NCBI GenBank assembly: GCA_016187935.1
Contig: JACPIU010000026.1
Coordinates: 248,001-312,000, forward strand
Direction: 5' to 3'
Length of the DNA: 64,000 bases
Origin: Bdellovibrio sp.
GTDB taxonomy: Bacteria; Bdellovibrionota; Bacteriovoracia; Bacteriovoracales; Bacteriovoracaceae
Shown: positions 8,325 through 16,603 of the stretch, piece by piece
Numbering within the stretch: position 1 is the stretch's first letter
How the letters are laid out: each line of letters starts with the position of its first letter
Notes under the pieces: generated by a model
What the model saw: the letters and a program-made list of their open reading frames with translations, nothing else
Databases searched by the model: none
What the model was told of the DNA's origin: nothing
Made by a program: the position numbers and the translations under genes

Positions 8325-9630
8325 CGTTTTTTTCCTCCTTCTCGGAGCCGATCATGGCCCTGAGTGTGCGCGACGATATTTGTAAAGTGGTGGCCGTCAT
8401 TTCCAAATTTTTATTGAAGAAATTGTATGTTCGCAACGCATAAGCTTGTTTAAACTCTTTCAGCGTTGGCCAGCCATCCGCACTTTGAACCATCATCTGA
8501 TATGAATGAAGACCTAAATCCTCGTGATCAAGGGTTAAATATTTATTCTCACGGCTTAGACATTTTTTTTCCAAGTGGCCCTTTAGTTGCCGGAAATTCC
8601 CGGGCCAGGCATAATTCTTGTAAAATTCAAGAAGAGAGGGATCGATGGAGATTCCTTTTTGTTGCAAATAAGTCAAAATGAAAGAAGCCAGATATTCAGG
8701 TTTTTCGCGTAAAGCCTTTAAGGCAATCTGCACAGAACTGCCTATGCGAAAATAGAAATCCTTGCGCATCAATCCCTGCTCCGTCAACTGCAATAAATTT
8801 TTTCCGGATGCGAATATCAATCGCGTGGACACTTTTCGTATTGAGTTTCCACCGACAGGTCGAATTTCAAATGAGTCAAAAAAGAGCAATAGTTTTGTTT
8901 GCAGAGAAAGGGGGATGGAATCGATTTCGTCCAAAAAGAGTGTTCCGTTATGGGATTCTAGTATGGCCCCGGATTTGTCATTGATAGCACCAGTGAAGGC
9001 CCCCCGAACGTGTCCGAACAATTCTGATTCCAGTATTCCTTCAGAAAAGGATGAGAGATTGAGATGGGTGAAGCGACCTGTGCGCCCGCTTGCATCATGG
9101 ATTTTACGGGCAAGTGAGCTTTTACCTGTCCCCGTTTCGCCAGTTATCAGGATAGTGATGTCCGATTTTAAGAGTGCATGATTGTGCAGAATAGGATCAA
9201 CAAAATTACTTAAAGAGGAATGTGAGAGATTTGCTGGCTGCGCTTTCAATATGTTTGGACCAAGGTGAATGACATCAAAACGTTCGACTAATGTCTTAAA
9301 TGTATAGATTCCATTATGCTTAAAGGGAATTCCACCCAATGCTTCGCAAATAAAATGACCTTCCATAGATCGTTGAGGATTAGAATATAGGGGAATCCAT
9401 TTTAATTGGAATTGTCCTTCAGGTGTTCCTAATGCAGGAAGAATGGTATGGGTAAAATCTTCCAAAACAATCTTATCACCAGCAACGGTGAAATGATAAA
9501 GTGTGCGCCTTAGATCAATAACCTTTTTTTTACCAGAAGCAGGCCATATTTCGAATTTGTCTTCCATGCGAAGACCGCGCTCTTTTAAACGGTGGCCAGA
9601 ACTATTAATAAATGCGCTTAAATTGGTCAT
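8317..9630 (-). CDS. Sigma-54-dependent transcriptional activator
   Basis: A 437-aa enhancer-binding protein. The AAA+ module has Walker A GETGTGKS (164-171), the sigma-54 contact loop GAFTGA (210-215), Walker B GTLFLDE (229-235) and the arginine-finger region FYFRIG. The C terminus (AYALRTYNFFNKNLEMTATT, then ISSRTLRAM) is a Fis-type helix-turn-helix. The N-terminal 140 residues are not a recognisable response-regulator receiver; a degenerate FHA or other sensory domain is possible. ATG at 9630 has GGAGG 9 nt upstream. It is divergent from engB; targets cannot be told from the sequence. Confidence 0.9.
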   Translation of the reverse strand: MTNLSAFINSSGHRLKERGLRMEDKFEIWPASGKKKVIDLRRTLYHFTVAGDKIVLEDFTHTILPALGTPEGQFQLKWIPLYSNPQRSMEGHFICEALGGIPFKHNGIYTFKTLVERFDVIHLGPNILKAQPANLSHSSLSNFVDPILHNHALLKSDITILITGETGTGKSSLARKIHDASGRTGRFTHLNLSSFSEGILESELFGHVRGAFTGAINDKSGAILESHNGTLFLDEIDSIPLSLQTKLLLFFDSFEIRPVGGNSIRKVSTRLIFASGKNLLQLTEQGLMRKDFYFRIGSSVQIALKALREKPEYLASFILTYLQQKGISIDPSLLEFYKNYAWPGNFRQLKGHLEKKCLSRENKYLTLDHEDLGLHSYQMMVQSADGWPTLKEFKQAYALRTYNFFNKNLEMTATTLQISSRTLRAMIGSEKEEKNVS

Positions 9631-9754
9631 TTTGAATATCCTCCAATATCTTGTATTACATACCTCCTCATAGCTCAGAGGAAGGAATATGCAAGTTTTC
9701 TGGAAGCAAGATGAAATCTATTGCCAAAATGAAACACATCGGTGAAAACGAATT

Positions 9755-10441
9755 ATGCAAATTGATCCAAATTCAGTGAAATTTCTCCGCGCCATAGTTC
9801 AACCTGCCGATTTACGAGGATTATTTGTTATCTCTTCTCCCCCGGTAGGTATCTTGATGGCCGGGAGATCAAATGTTGGAAAATCATCGCTTATCAATGC
9901 TATTTTAGGTCGAGACATTGCTCGTGTTAGTAAAACTCCCGGACGCACGCGAGACATAAATCTCTTTGAATTTGAATTACGTGTAGAAAAAACAGCATTA
10001 AATCAGAAAAGTATTCCTGCCCCTTTCAAATATCTTTTAGTGGATCTTCCCGGTTATGGCCATGCAAAAGTCTCCAAAGCGGAAGGCGCTCGATGGAGTG
10101 AACTGCTAACTCAACTTTTTGATGTTCTTCCCCCTACGATACTTGTGCTCAATATTCAGGACTCCCGCCATCCTATGCAGGATAGTGACCGAGTTTTTTT
10201 AAAATTCTTCAAGCATCGCCCTTTGATGACATCGTTGATTTTTAATAAGTACGACAAGTTGAAAACCCAAAGTGAACGAACTCGACTCAATAATTTTCTT
10301 CCCAAAATTCTAAATGAAACAAAAATTTTCAAGCAGATGTACTTGGTTTCAGCTGAGTCGGGATTCGGTATGCATGAACTCCATGAGGGGGTAATAAATT
10401 TTCTTCTCGATCGCACTGTTTCTGAAAGCAAAGAATCCTGA
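9755..10441 (+). CDS. engB: Ribosome-biogenesis GTPase EngB/YsxC
   Basis: A 228-aa GTPase acting in 50S subunit maturation. G1 is GRSNVGKSS (38-46), G2 lies in SKTPGRTRDINLFE, G3 is DLPGYGHAKVS and G4 is FNKYDKL. The family is usually about 200 aa; a slightly extended loop (EKTALNQKSIPAPFKY) accounts for part of the excess. The start ATG lacks a strong SD. It ends 1 nt before the convergent M16 gene. Confidence 0.95.
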   Translation: MQIDPNSVKFLRAIVQPADLRGLFVISSPPVGILMAGRSNVGKSSLINAILGRDIARVSKTPGRTRDINLFEFELRVEKTALNQKSIPAPFKYLLVDLPGYGHAKVSKAEGARWSELLTQLFDVLPPTILVLNIQDSRHPMQDSDRVFLKFFKHRPLMTSLIFNKYDKLKTQSERTRLNNFLPKILNETKIFKQMYLVSAESGFGMHELHEGVINFLLDRTVSESKES

Positions 10442-12445
10442 TTATATTGCAATTTTTAATTTTGCTTCATCTTTAACGAGATATTGCTTGAATTCATCGA
10501 TCGCCGTAGCAGCATCCTTTACACTGAAAAAACCAGAGCTACCATCTTTAAAACGCAGATAAAGGCCAGGTCTTAAAAAGAGCGGATCATAATATGAAAA
10601 ACGCTGGCCAAAACCCAGTCCGCTTAGACGATGCATGGAAAATACGACTTCCCAGAGGTGTAGTAATTCAATCGATTTAATCTCGGTTAATGGGATTCGC
10701 TTGGCAAAATAAGTAATGCTTTTGATGTACAGATAATCGCCGCAGATAATGAGTTTTCGGACAGTCAGTTTGAGAACAATAATGCAACTTACAATTATAA
10801 AAGCCATTTCGATCAGGATGTATAAGTAATCCGAGAGCAAGACCGAAGATTGAATAAAATTGCTTTTAAAGAAACCCCAGCGTATTCCAAAAGATAAATA
10901 TTGCGCTAACACAGAACCTAAAGAAAGTGAGATAATCTCAATCAAATGAAGAGGTGGGCAAGCCAGCTTGCGCACTAAACGAACCTTACTATGCTCGAAA
11001 GGAACTGTAAGTTTCATTTTAGCAAAAAAGAGCATTGTAATTGTGAAGATTACAATAATAATTGCCAATTCATAACGCCATACTAGTGGAGGTCTGAGTA
11101 GCACTGAATATCTTTGGTTCGAGTTAAAAAGTTTTGTAAGTCGCGCTGTGAAATCTTGAAATGTCAGAGACTTAAAGATTAGAAACTCCGATCCGCTTCT
11201 TCCAAATACCTTATTATTTCGTTCTGCATTCTCAGCTAAGCGCAGAGCGGTTGAACTATCACGGTCTGTAAGATTGTAATGAGTGGAATAAAGCTTCATT
11301 GCTTCTGCAAATTGCTCTTCAGTTAAATTACCGGTTTCTGCCTCTTCATGAATGACGTTTCTAATATAACGAAGATTATTAGAATATTGTGCAGCGGGTG
11401 TCTCAAGAGTGACGACAGCTTGACCAAAATTCTTTACATTATTGACAATCCCTCGTGCGGTATATGTTTCGCCTTTTCTGTTTCGAAATTCTTTCATAAG
11501 TCTATGTGCCAAATATTCAACATAGATATCAATAACGATTAGATCCTCAAGTGTTGCGTCCCAAAATTTTGTTCCTACGGCAATTCTTGGTGTCCCGCTA
11601 GTGCTTGTCGTCCTAAGAAAGGGTGACTTCCTGATGGTTGTCGCTCTTTGTTCGACAGTTTTTCCTTTGCGAGCTGGCGTGGAAGCAAACCATTTTTGGG
11701 CGATGGACTTCATGGTTTCGCTGTTGAATTTTCCAGCAAAATAAACCGTGATATTGCTTGGATGGTAATATTCGTCATAAAAAGTTTTTAAATCATGGGC
11801 ACTGATGCTGAGTGTATTACTCTGCTCTGCTGCCAGACTGGTTGATTTTATAGGCTCAAGACCAAATTCGGATTGCCAGAAATCAGGCAGCTTTAAAAAA
11901 TCTGGATAAACGATTTTTAAGAAACCGGTACGCCATAAATAGGCCATCAAACCAGGCTCCCCGATTTCGAGCAGCACTGGTTTTCTTGTTTGATCAACCC
12001 GGTCTTGCTCAAAGGTTCGATTAAATAACATTTTCCCGAACATTTTCGCAATCAATTCTGCCTTGCCTGAAGGAACTTTTGCATAATAAACAGTCTCAAG
12101 AGATGATGTGGCGCCATTACCCGTTCCACCAAGTTCTTTTATGAGATCAAGATAGCTTGAATTATTTTTAAGACGGGAGTCTGTAAACAGATAATGCTCT
12201 AAAAAGTGAGCAACACCGGCGTTCTTCTCAGTTTCGGCAAGTGTACCTGCTCTTACTCTTATTTTTATGGAAAATGTTTTTGCACTAGGTGCTGGTGCAT
12301 AAACGAAATTAATTCCATTTGGGGCGGTAGTTTGTTCGATATCAACATAAGGATCTTCAATGTCAGCAATATCTGCAAATCCATCAGGTATAGAGAAAAA
12401 TAAACAAATTAATACCAAAACCAATAGGTTCATCCAATGTTCCAT
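10442..12445 (-). CDS. M16 family zinc metallopeptidase fused to membrane segments and a PH-like domain
   Basis: A 667-aa protein with a signal peptide (residues 1-24). The M16 domain carries the inverted zinc motif HFLEH (80-84) with the third ligand glutamate E160 in the expected position, so the catalytic site looks complete. The second half-domain is present (SPFLRTTSTSGTPRIAVG onward). Near residue 465 a membrane span begins, followed by two more hydrophobic stretches, then a soluble C-terminal region (LIICGDYLYIKS, LTEIKSIELL, LYLRFKDGSSGFF) that looks like a bacterial PH domain. Ordinary single M16 chains end at about 430-450 aa, so this is an unusual fusion. The substrate is unknown; it is likely on the periplasmic face. 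Confidence 0.8.
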   Translation of the reverse strand: MEHWMNLLVLVLICLFFSIPDGFADIADIEDPYVDIEQTTAPNGINFVYAPAPSAKTFSIKIRVRAGTLAETEKNAGVAHFLEHYLFTDSRLKNNSSYLDLIKELGGTGNGATSSLETVYYAKVPSGKAELIAKMFGKMLFNRTFEQDRVDQTRKPVLLEIGEPGLMAYLWRTGFLKIVYPDFLKLPDFWQSEFGLEPIKSTSLAAEQSNTLSISAHDLKTFYDEYYHPSNITVYFAGKFNSETMKSIAQKWFASTPARKGKTVEQRATTIRKSPFLRTTSTSGTPRIAVGTKFWDATLEDLIVIDIYVEYLAHRLMKEFRNRKGETYTARGIVNNVKNFGQAVVTLETPAAQYSNNLRYIRNVIHEEAETGNLTEEQFAEAMKLYSTHYNLTDRDSSTALRLAENAERNNKVFGRSGSEFLIFKSLTFQDFTARLTKLFNSNQRYSVLLRPPLVWRYELAIIIVIFTITMLFFAKMKLTVPFEHSKVRLVRKLACPPLHLIEIISLSLGSVLAQYLSFGIRWGFFKSNFIQSSVLLSDYLYILIEMAFIIVSCIIVLKLTVRKLIICGDYLYIKSITYFAKRIPLTEIKSIELLHLWEVVFSMHRLSGLGFGQRFSYYDPLFLRPGLYLRFKDGSSGFFSVKDAATAIDEFKQYLVKDEAKLKIAI

Positions 12446-12467
12446 TGAACCCTCAATTACTACTTAC

Positions 12468-12495
12468 TTATCGGCAAGAACTGATTAGAAGTTGA
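12468..12495 (-). promoter_or_regulatory. Possible FliA (sigma-28) promoter of the M16 peptidase gene
   Basis: The minus strand reads GCCGATAA (12475-12468), an exact FliA -10 box, 23 nt before the M16 gene start. A weak -35 (TCAACTTC, five of eight) lies 12 nt further upstream. The -10 is convincing; the -35 is not. Confidence 0.35.
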
Positions 12496-12517
12496 GCCAT
12501 TTGCATGGCCATTAGTA

Positions 12518-12856
12518 TTACTGGCCCTTATTGTCTGGAGGGTTTTTAATTCCTGCCACTTCTGGGCCAGCAGCAAACTTAATGCGTTGAACTTCTTGCT
12601 CAATACTATCCAGGTCTTCCTGACAACTTCGGATGGTTTTTATTAAATCCTGAGATTTCGAGTTTTGCCACTCAATCTCTCCATTCTCAATCGCCTTATA
12701 AAATAACTTTCCAAGCTCCTCATAGGCCTCATGTAAGCAAGTATTAGTCTTCGAAGCTGTTAACATCTTTTTGCCAATGGCAGTCGTTTTCCGAATTTCC
12801 TCATGGCATACGTTTAGCAGTTCTTGCACCCTAGTTTTCCATTCGCCACGTTCCAT
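12518..12856 (-). CDS. Hypothetical helical protein
   Basis: A 112-aa highly charged protein with heptad-like helices (LQ/EE pattern; SCQEDLDSIEQEVQRIKF) and a flexible tail. No family recognised. The start is set at ATG 12856 because GAGG sits 6 nt upstream; the in-frame ATG at 12868 overlaps that SD and has none of its own. It lies 72 nt upstream of the M16 gene on the same strand, so it may be co-transcribed. Cytoplasmic by composition. Confidence 0.6.
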   Translation of the reverse strand: MERGEWKTRVQELLNVCHEEIRKTTAIGKKMLTASKTNTCLHEAYEELGKLFYKAIENGEIEWQNSKSQDLIKTIRSCQEDLDSIEQEVQRIKFAAGPEVAGIKNPPDNKGQ

Positions 12857-12934
12857 AAAATTCCTCATAATTAGAATGCGGTCTTATATATAATATACCT
12901 ATTTGTCACTCTTGTTAGGCCTGTACAATTGGGT

Positions 12935-13885
12935 ATGATGGAGTATTCTGATTCCACAAACTTAAGGCATTATATGGAGCTTAGAAAACTGTCCAAACTG
13001 ATCAACATTCGTCTACCAAAAACCCTTGATGGAGATGAGTTGAATCGCATTTTTGCAGTTTTAGAGCGTCGTCATCCAACCGGTGAAGACCCATGGGGTC
13101 TCAATTTAAAAAAGTCTCGAGAATCAGTAAAAATTGGTTACCCAATCTATAAGCATTACTTTAAAACCAGAGTCATTGGGGCACATAAGGTACAGGATCG
13201 CCCATATATGGTCGTGAGCAATCATTCTGGCCAAATTGCTATTGATGGAATGCTCATTACTGCTGCCTTTATTCTTGATATCTGGCCTCCACGCATTTTA
13301 CGTTCCATGGTGGAGAGATTTGTCATGACCTTACCTTTTTTTGGTTCTTTTGTTGCAGCAAATGGTGCTGTTCTCGGTGATCGTTCAAACTGTGAACACT
13401 TGCTTAACAGGGAAGAATCAATTTTGGTTTTCCCAGAGGGTGTGCGTGGTGTTTCAAAAAGCACTAATGAATTTTATAAATTGCAAAATTTTACTCAAGG
13501 TTTTTTTCGTCTTTGTTTGAAAACCAAAACGGATATTCTTCCTATTGCAACGGTGGGAGCTGAAGAATTTTATCCTTTCGTTTATCAAGCACGTGGCTTG
13601 GCCCGCAAGTTAGGATTACCTGCCTTACCGTTAACACCATTTTTCCCAACTCTTGGTGTATTGGGGATTGTACCTTTACCCTCTCCTGTTGATATTATTA
13701 TTGGCGATCCTTACCCGATCCCGCAGGATTTATCGCCTGATGCACCTGATAAATTAATTAATGAACATGTCTATCGAATTGAGTCGATTATCCGAGACCT
13801 TATTACGCAAGGTCGGGCCCATCGTAGAAAATTTTGGGGAACGTATCTCTTGCCATCAGTAAAAGGACCCTATGGCCCTCACTAA
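12935..13885 (+). CDS. Lysophospholipid acyltransferase-like protein (PlsC superfamily)
   Basis: About 316 aa. It carries the acyltransferase motif I variant SNHSGQIAIDG, as in the MGAT/DGAT-like LPLAT branch, and motif III FPEGVRG; the region ending in PLPSPVDIIIGDPYPIP is the usual tail. It probably moves an acyl chain from acyl-ACP or acyl-CoA to a lysolipid or alcohol at the inner membrane. ATG 12935 or 12938 is likely the start; a TTG at 12929 is the longest option. The downstream SDR gene overlaps by 14 nt, so the two probably act in one pathway. Confidence 0.8.
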   Translation: MMEYSDSTNLRHYMELRKLSKLINIRLPKTLDGDELNRIFAVLERRHPTGEDPWGLNLKKSRESVKIGYPIYKHYFKTRVIGAHKVQDRPYMVVSNHSGQIAIDGMLITAAFILDIWPPRILRSMVERFVMTLPFFGSFVAANGAVLGDRSNCEHLLNREESILVFPEGVRGVSKSTNEFYKLQNFTQGFFRLCLKTKTDILPIATVGAEEFYPFVYQARGLARKLGLPALPLTPFFPTLGVLGIVPLPSPVDIIIGDPYPIPQDLSPDAPDKLINEHVYRIESIIRDLITQGRAHRRKFWGTYLLPSVKGPYGPH

Positions 13886-14837
13886 TGTGAATTCTATTCT
13901 TATTATTGGCATGGCCGGTGGCTTGGCAAAAATCACCGCAGGCCTGCTTCTTAAGACATATCCTGAAGCTACTATTGTAGGTATTGATTCGCGTGAGAGC
14001 GATCAGTTTTTAAAAGATGGTCGCATCAAGTATCAACGCATGAAGTATACTCGAAGCAATTTTGAGAAACTTTTTCGAAATAATAAGTTTGATGCTGTTT
14101 TACATTTGGGGCGTATAAGTCACACGCAGGCCAACCCACGCGCTCATTTGGCTGAACGATTGGACCTTAATGTGATGGGCACAAATCGTATTTTGGAGCT
14201 TTCGCTTCATTTTGAGGTGAAGAAAGTTATTATCCTCAGCACTTATCACGTTTATGGTGCTTATGCAGATAATCCCATATTTTTGAAAGAGGACTCTATT
14301 CTTCGTGCCTCGCTCAATCATCCAGAGTTACGAGATGTTGTGGAGATGGATCAGTTAGCAAGTAACTGGATGTGGAAGTATCAGCACCAAATTGAAACGT
14401 TAATACTGCGTCCTTGTAGTATTGTGGGACCACAAATTCGCAATGCTATGGCCCAATATCTCGTTACTAAATATGTCCCTGTTCCCATGGACTATAACCC
14501 AATGCTGCAATTAATACATGAATATGATATGGCCAGTGTACTCGTGCATGCTCTTAAGTATATCCCAACAGGGATTTACAATGTTGCTACAGATGAATCG
14601 ATGTCTGTGCACGAAATAAAAAATTATATGAATATTCCTTATATACCAGTGCCAGTTTTTCTACTCGAACAGCTTGCTAAAGTCATTAACAGAACGTTCT
14701 GGTCAGTGCCCGATTATCTCATCGACTACCTGAAATATCCTTGTATTTTGAGTAATACCGAGTTGAAAAAGCATCTTCCCCCCAACTTTTTTAAGTTCAG
14801 CACTCGTGAGATTTTAAATCTTATCAAGCAAGACTAA
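13872..14837 (+). CDS. NAD(P)-dependent epimerase/dehydratase (extended SDR)
   Basis: A 321-aa extended short-chain dehydrogenase. The N-terminal nucleotide-binding glycine motif is IGMAGGLAK, followed by VGIDSRE and an acidic switch; the catalytic Ser/Tyr region is STYHVYGAYAD (Y-x3-K not clear), and RPCSIVGPQ follows. The ATG lies inside the acyltransferase gene with AAGGA upstream. Substrate unknown; pairing with a lipid acyltransferase hints at lipid or envelope-sugar modification. Confidence 0.78.
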   Translation: MALTNVNSILIIGMAGGLAKITAGLLLKTYPEATIVGIDSRESDQFLKDGRIKYQRMKYTRSNFEKLFRNNKFDAVLHLGRISHTQANPRAHLAERLDLNVMGTNRILELSLHFEVKKVIILSTYHVYGAYADNPIFLKEDSILRASLNHPELRDVVEMDQLASNWMWKYQHQIETLILRPCSIVGPQIRNAMAQYLVTKYVPVPMDYNPMLQLIHEYDMASVLVHALKYIPTGIYNVATDESMSVHEIKNYMNIPYIPVPVFLLEQLAKVINRTFWSVPDYLIDYLKYPCILSNTELKKHLPPNFFKFSTREILNLIKQD

Positions 14838-14859
14838 ATCAATTGCAGCGCGTAAACAT

Positions 14860-14888
14860 TTGACGGAAAGAGTCTTGGCCCGTAATAT
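14860..14888 (+). promoter_or_regulatory. Sigma-70 promoter of tRNA-Leu
   Basis: TTGACG (14860-14865), exactly 17 nt of spacer, and TAATAT (14883-14888). The tRNA begins 13 nt after the -10 box, so both sequence and position fit a strong housekeeping promoter. Confidence 0.85.
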
Positions 14889-14901
14889 CTGCAGACTTTG
14901 T

Positions 14902-14987
14902 GCCTCGGTGGCGGAATGGTAGACGCAGTGGATTCAAAATCCACCGATAGCAATATCGTGGGAGTTCAAGTCTCTTCCGAGGCACCA
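14902..14987 (+). tRNA. tRNA-Leu(CAA)
   Basis: The acceptor stem GCCTCGG pairs with CCGAGGC, followed by discriminator A and an encoded CCA. The anticodon stem-loop GTGGA-TTCAAAA-TCCAC gives anticodon CAA (14935-14937), reading UUG. A long variable arm (CGATAGCAATATCG) marks it as a class II tRNA. The T-arm contains GTTCAAGTC. Confidence 0.97.
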
Positions 14988-15024
14988 ATCATCCTAAATG
15001 AAGCGGGCCAAGTGTTCCATACCA

Positions 15025-15639
15025 CTAAATCGAAAGTTTATTTTTAGGACGCTTATAACCTAACCCAATGACATAATATTCTTTGCTGACAGCTCTTGTT
15101 CCCTGTGGGCGCAAAAAGTGAAATTGATCGAAGAGCGGTTTTTGTTTGCGTAAAAAATCCTGGGCCATTTGACTCTCAAACAACTTAATGACAAGCTTGC
15201 CTTGTGGTTTCAAAAAAGTTGGCAATAACTCAAAAATACCTTCAACCAAATTCAAACTTCTAACTTGATCAACGGATTTAACTCCGGTTGTATTTGGGGC
15301 CATATCAGACAAGAGAACATCAACTCTTCGATCGAGACCGATTGCATTCAATTCCTTAAGTTCGAAGAAATCGGCCTTAAAAAGGGTCACATTTCTCAAA
15401 TTGGATAATTTAGCATTGATGTCCTGTAGATCGATGCCAATGATACGGCCCTCATCACCAATCTGCGCGCTGGTATACTGAATCCAAGAACCTGGGTAGT
15501 AGCCAAGATCCAGAACCAGTGCACCTTTTTTTAGGATTTTATATCTGGCATCGATCTCCTCTAATTTATAGATTGAACGAGCAAGATAATTTTCTTTCTT
15601 CGCTTTCTTGTAATAATAATCTTTTACTTTGAAAGTCAT
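15025..15639 (-). CDS. rlmE: 23S rRNA 2'-O-ribose U2552 methyltransferase RlmE (FtsJ/RrmJ)
   Basis: A 204-aa methyltransferase with the full K-D-K-E catalytic tetrad: K25 in SIYKL, D112 in SDMAPNTTG, K152 in LVIKLFES and E187 in SKEYYV. The SAM-binding motif is LDLGYYPGSW. RlmE methylates U2552 of 23S rRNA late in 50S assembly. It starts with an ATGA overlap on the upstream phosphatase gene, implying coupling. Confidence 0.94.
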   Translation of the reverse strand: MTFKVKDYYYKKAKKENYLARSIYKLEEIDARYKILKKGALVLDLGYYPGSWIQYTSAQIGDEGRIIGIDLQDINAKLSNLRNVTLFKADFFELKELNAIGLDRRVDVLLSDMAPNTTGVKSVDQVRSLNLVEGIFELLPTFLKPQGKLVIKLFESQMAQDFLRKQKPLFDQFHFLRPQGTRAVSKEYYVIGLGYKRPKNKLSI

Positions 15640-16343
15640 AGTTTAAAAAAATCCGTGAGTGTGGAGAAGAACTCTGCACGACACCATGTCAAGGGAGCGG
15701 TATGTCGAATTGTATTAAATGATTCCATCTCTTCTGTCTTGTTAAATAATTTGATATTTTGCTGTTGACACTCAATTGTCCCTCCAGCGATATCCCAAAG
15801 ATTTTTACCCTTTAAGGTGATTACAAAATCGCAATAATTGTTTGCTAAGAGAAATAACTTAAAAGCAATGCTGCCAACGGGATAGAGTAAAATATCATTG
15901 CTTTTGAACTCAATATAGAGCCCAGCATCCCACTCGCTTCTTGAAACAAACCCAAGTAATTTTCCAGGCCTGCGCGACGGCATTTTGAATTTGTTGAAAA
16001 CAGGATTAAATATCCATCCCCAATTTGTTGGAGAATTCAATAGGGGGGATTGCATGAATGCCAATGAAAGTGCGTACTCGGGGATACCGCGTACAAATTC
16101 TTTGGTTCCATCAATCGGGTCTAAAATGAACATAGGGAATTGAAGCTGCTTGTCTTCCTCTTCCTCGCTCAACAAATGAATGTGATGAGTCTCCGAAAAT
16201 TTTTTAATTTCTTTAGAAAGAATTAAATCTAGATCGGTGACCAGTTCTTGCCCGGTTTTCTCATGCACCTTAGGATTTGTATGCAAGGCAAATAAACTCT
16301 CAACATCTTTGAGTAATGGTGCAAAAGCTGGAGGTAATGTCAT
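15636..16343 (-). CDS. CysQ-like inositol monophosphatase family phosphatase
   Basis: A 235-aa IMPase-fold protein with metal-binding LLSEEEED, DPIDGTKEF (75 onward) and LWDIAGGTIE. The DPIDGTKEF form is characteristic of CysQ, the 3'(2'),5'-bisphosphate nucleotidase that clears PAP. At 235 aa it is slightly shorter than E. coli CysQ. Assignment to CysQ rather than another IMPase is likely but not certain. It overlaps both neighbours by 4 nt (ATGA). Confidence 0.8.
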   Translation of the reverse strand: MTLPPAFAPLLKDVESLFALHTNPKVHEKTGQELVTDLDLILSKEIKKFSETHHIHLLSEEEEDKQLQFPMFILDPIDGTKEFVRGIPEYALSLAFMQSPLLNSPTNWGWIFNPVFNKFKMPSRRPGKLLGFVSRSEWDAGLYIEFKSNDILLYPVGSIAFKLFLLANNYCDFVITLKGKNLWDIAGGTIECQQQNIKLFNKTEEMESFNTIRHTAPLTWCRAEFFSTLTDFFKL

Positions 16344-16579
16344 TCATTACCCATGGCATGATATTCTAAGGGACCATCATTACTGACGGAAAGGACTCCG
16401 GTTTTCTGATTTTCCTTAAGACCATAATAATTAGAAATGTATCTCAGCGATGAGTTGTCAGTATCTACTAGTACGAAAAAATCAATTTCATTATCATCTA
16501 GATAGAAAAATTTGTTCATAGAAAAATTGCGCAAGGATCTTTCTGTTAGCGTAGATTTAAATTGAGATTTTCTACTCAC
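16340..16579 (-). CDS. Small hypothetical protein
   Basis: 79 aa from GTG 16579, or about 59 aa from ATG 16519. No domain recognised; the sequence is a beta-rich stretch (FFVLVDTDNSSLRYIS, TGVLSVSNDG). Evidence for it being real is the ATGA overlap with the cysQ-like start, which implies translational coupling. Function unknown. Confidence 0.5.
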   Translation of the reverse strand: MSRKSQFKSTLTERSLRNFSMNKFFYLDDNEIDFFVLVDTDNSSLRYISNYYGLKENQKTGVLSVSNDGPLEYHAMGNE

Positions 16580-16603
16580 TATTATATTTAACGCTATATT
16601 TGC

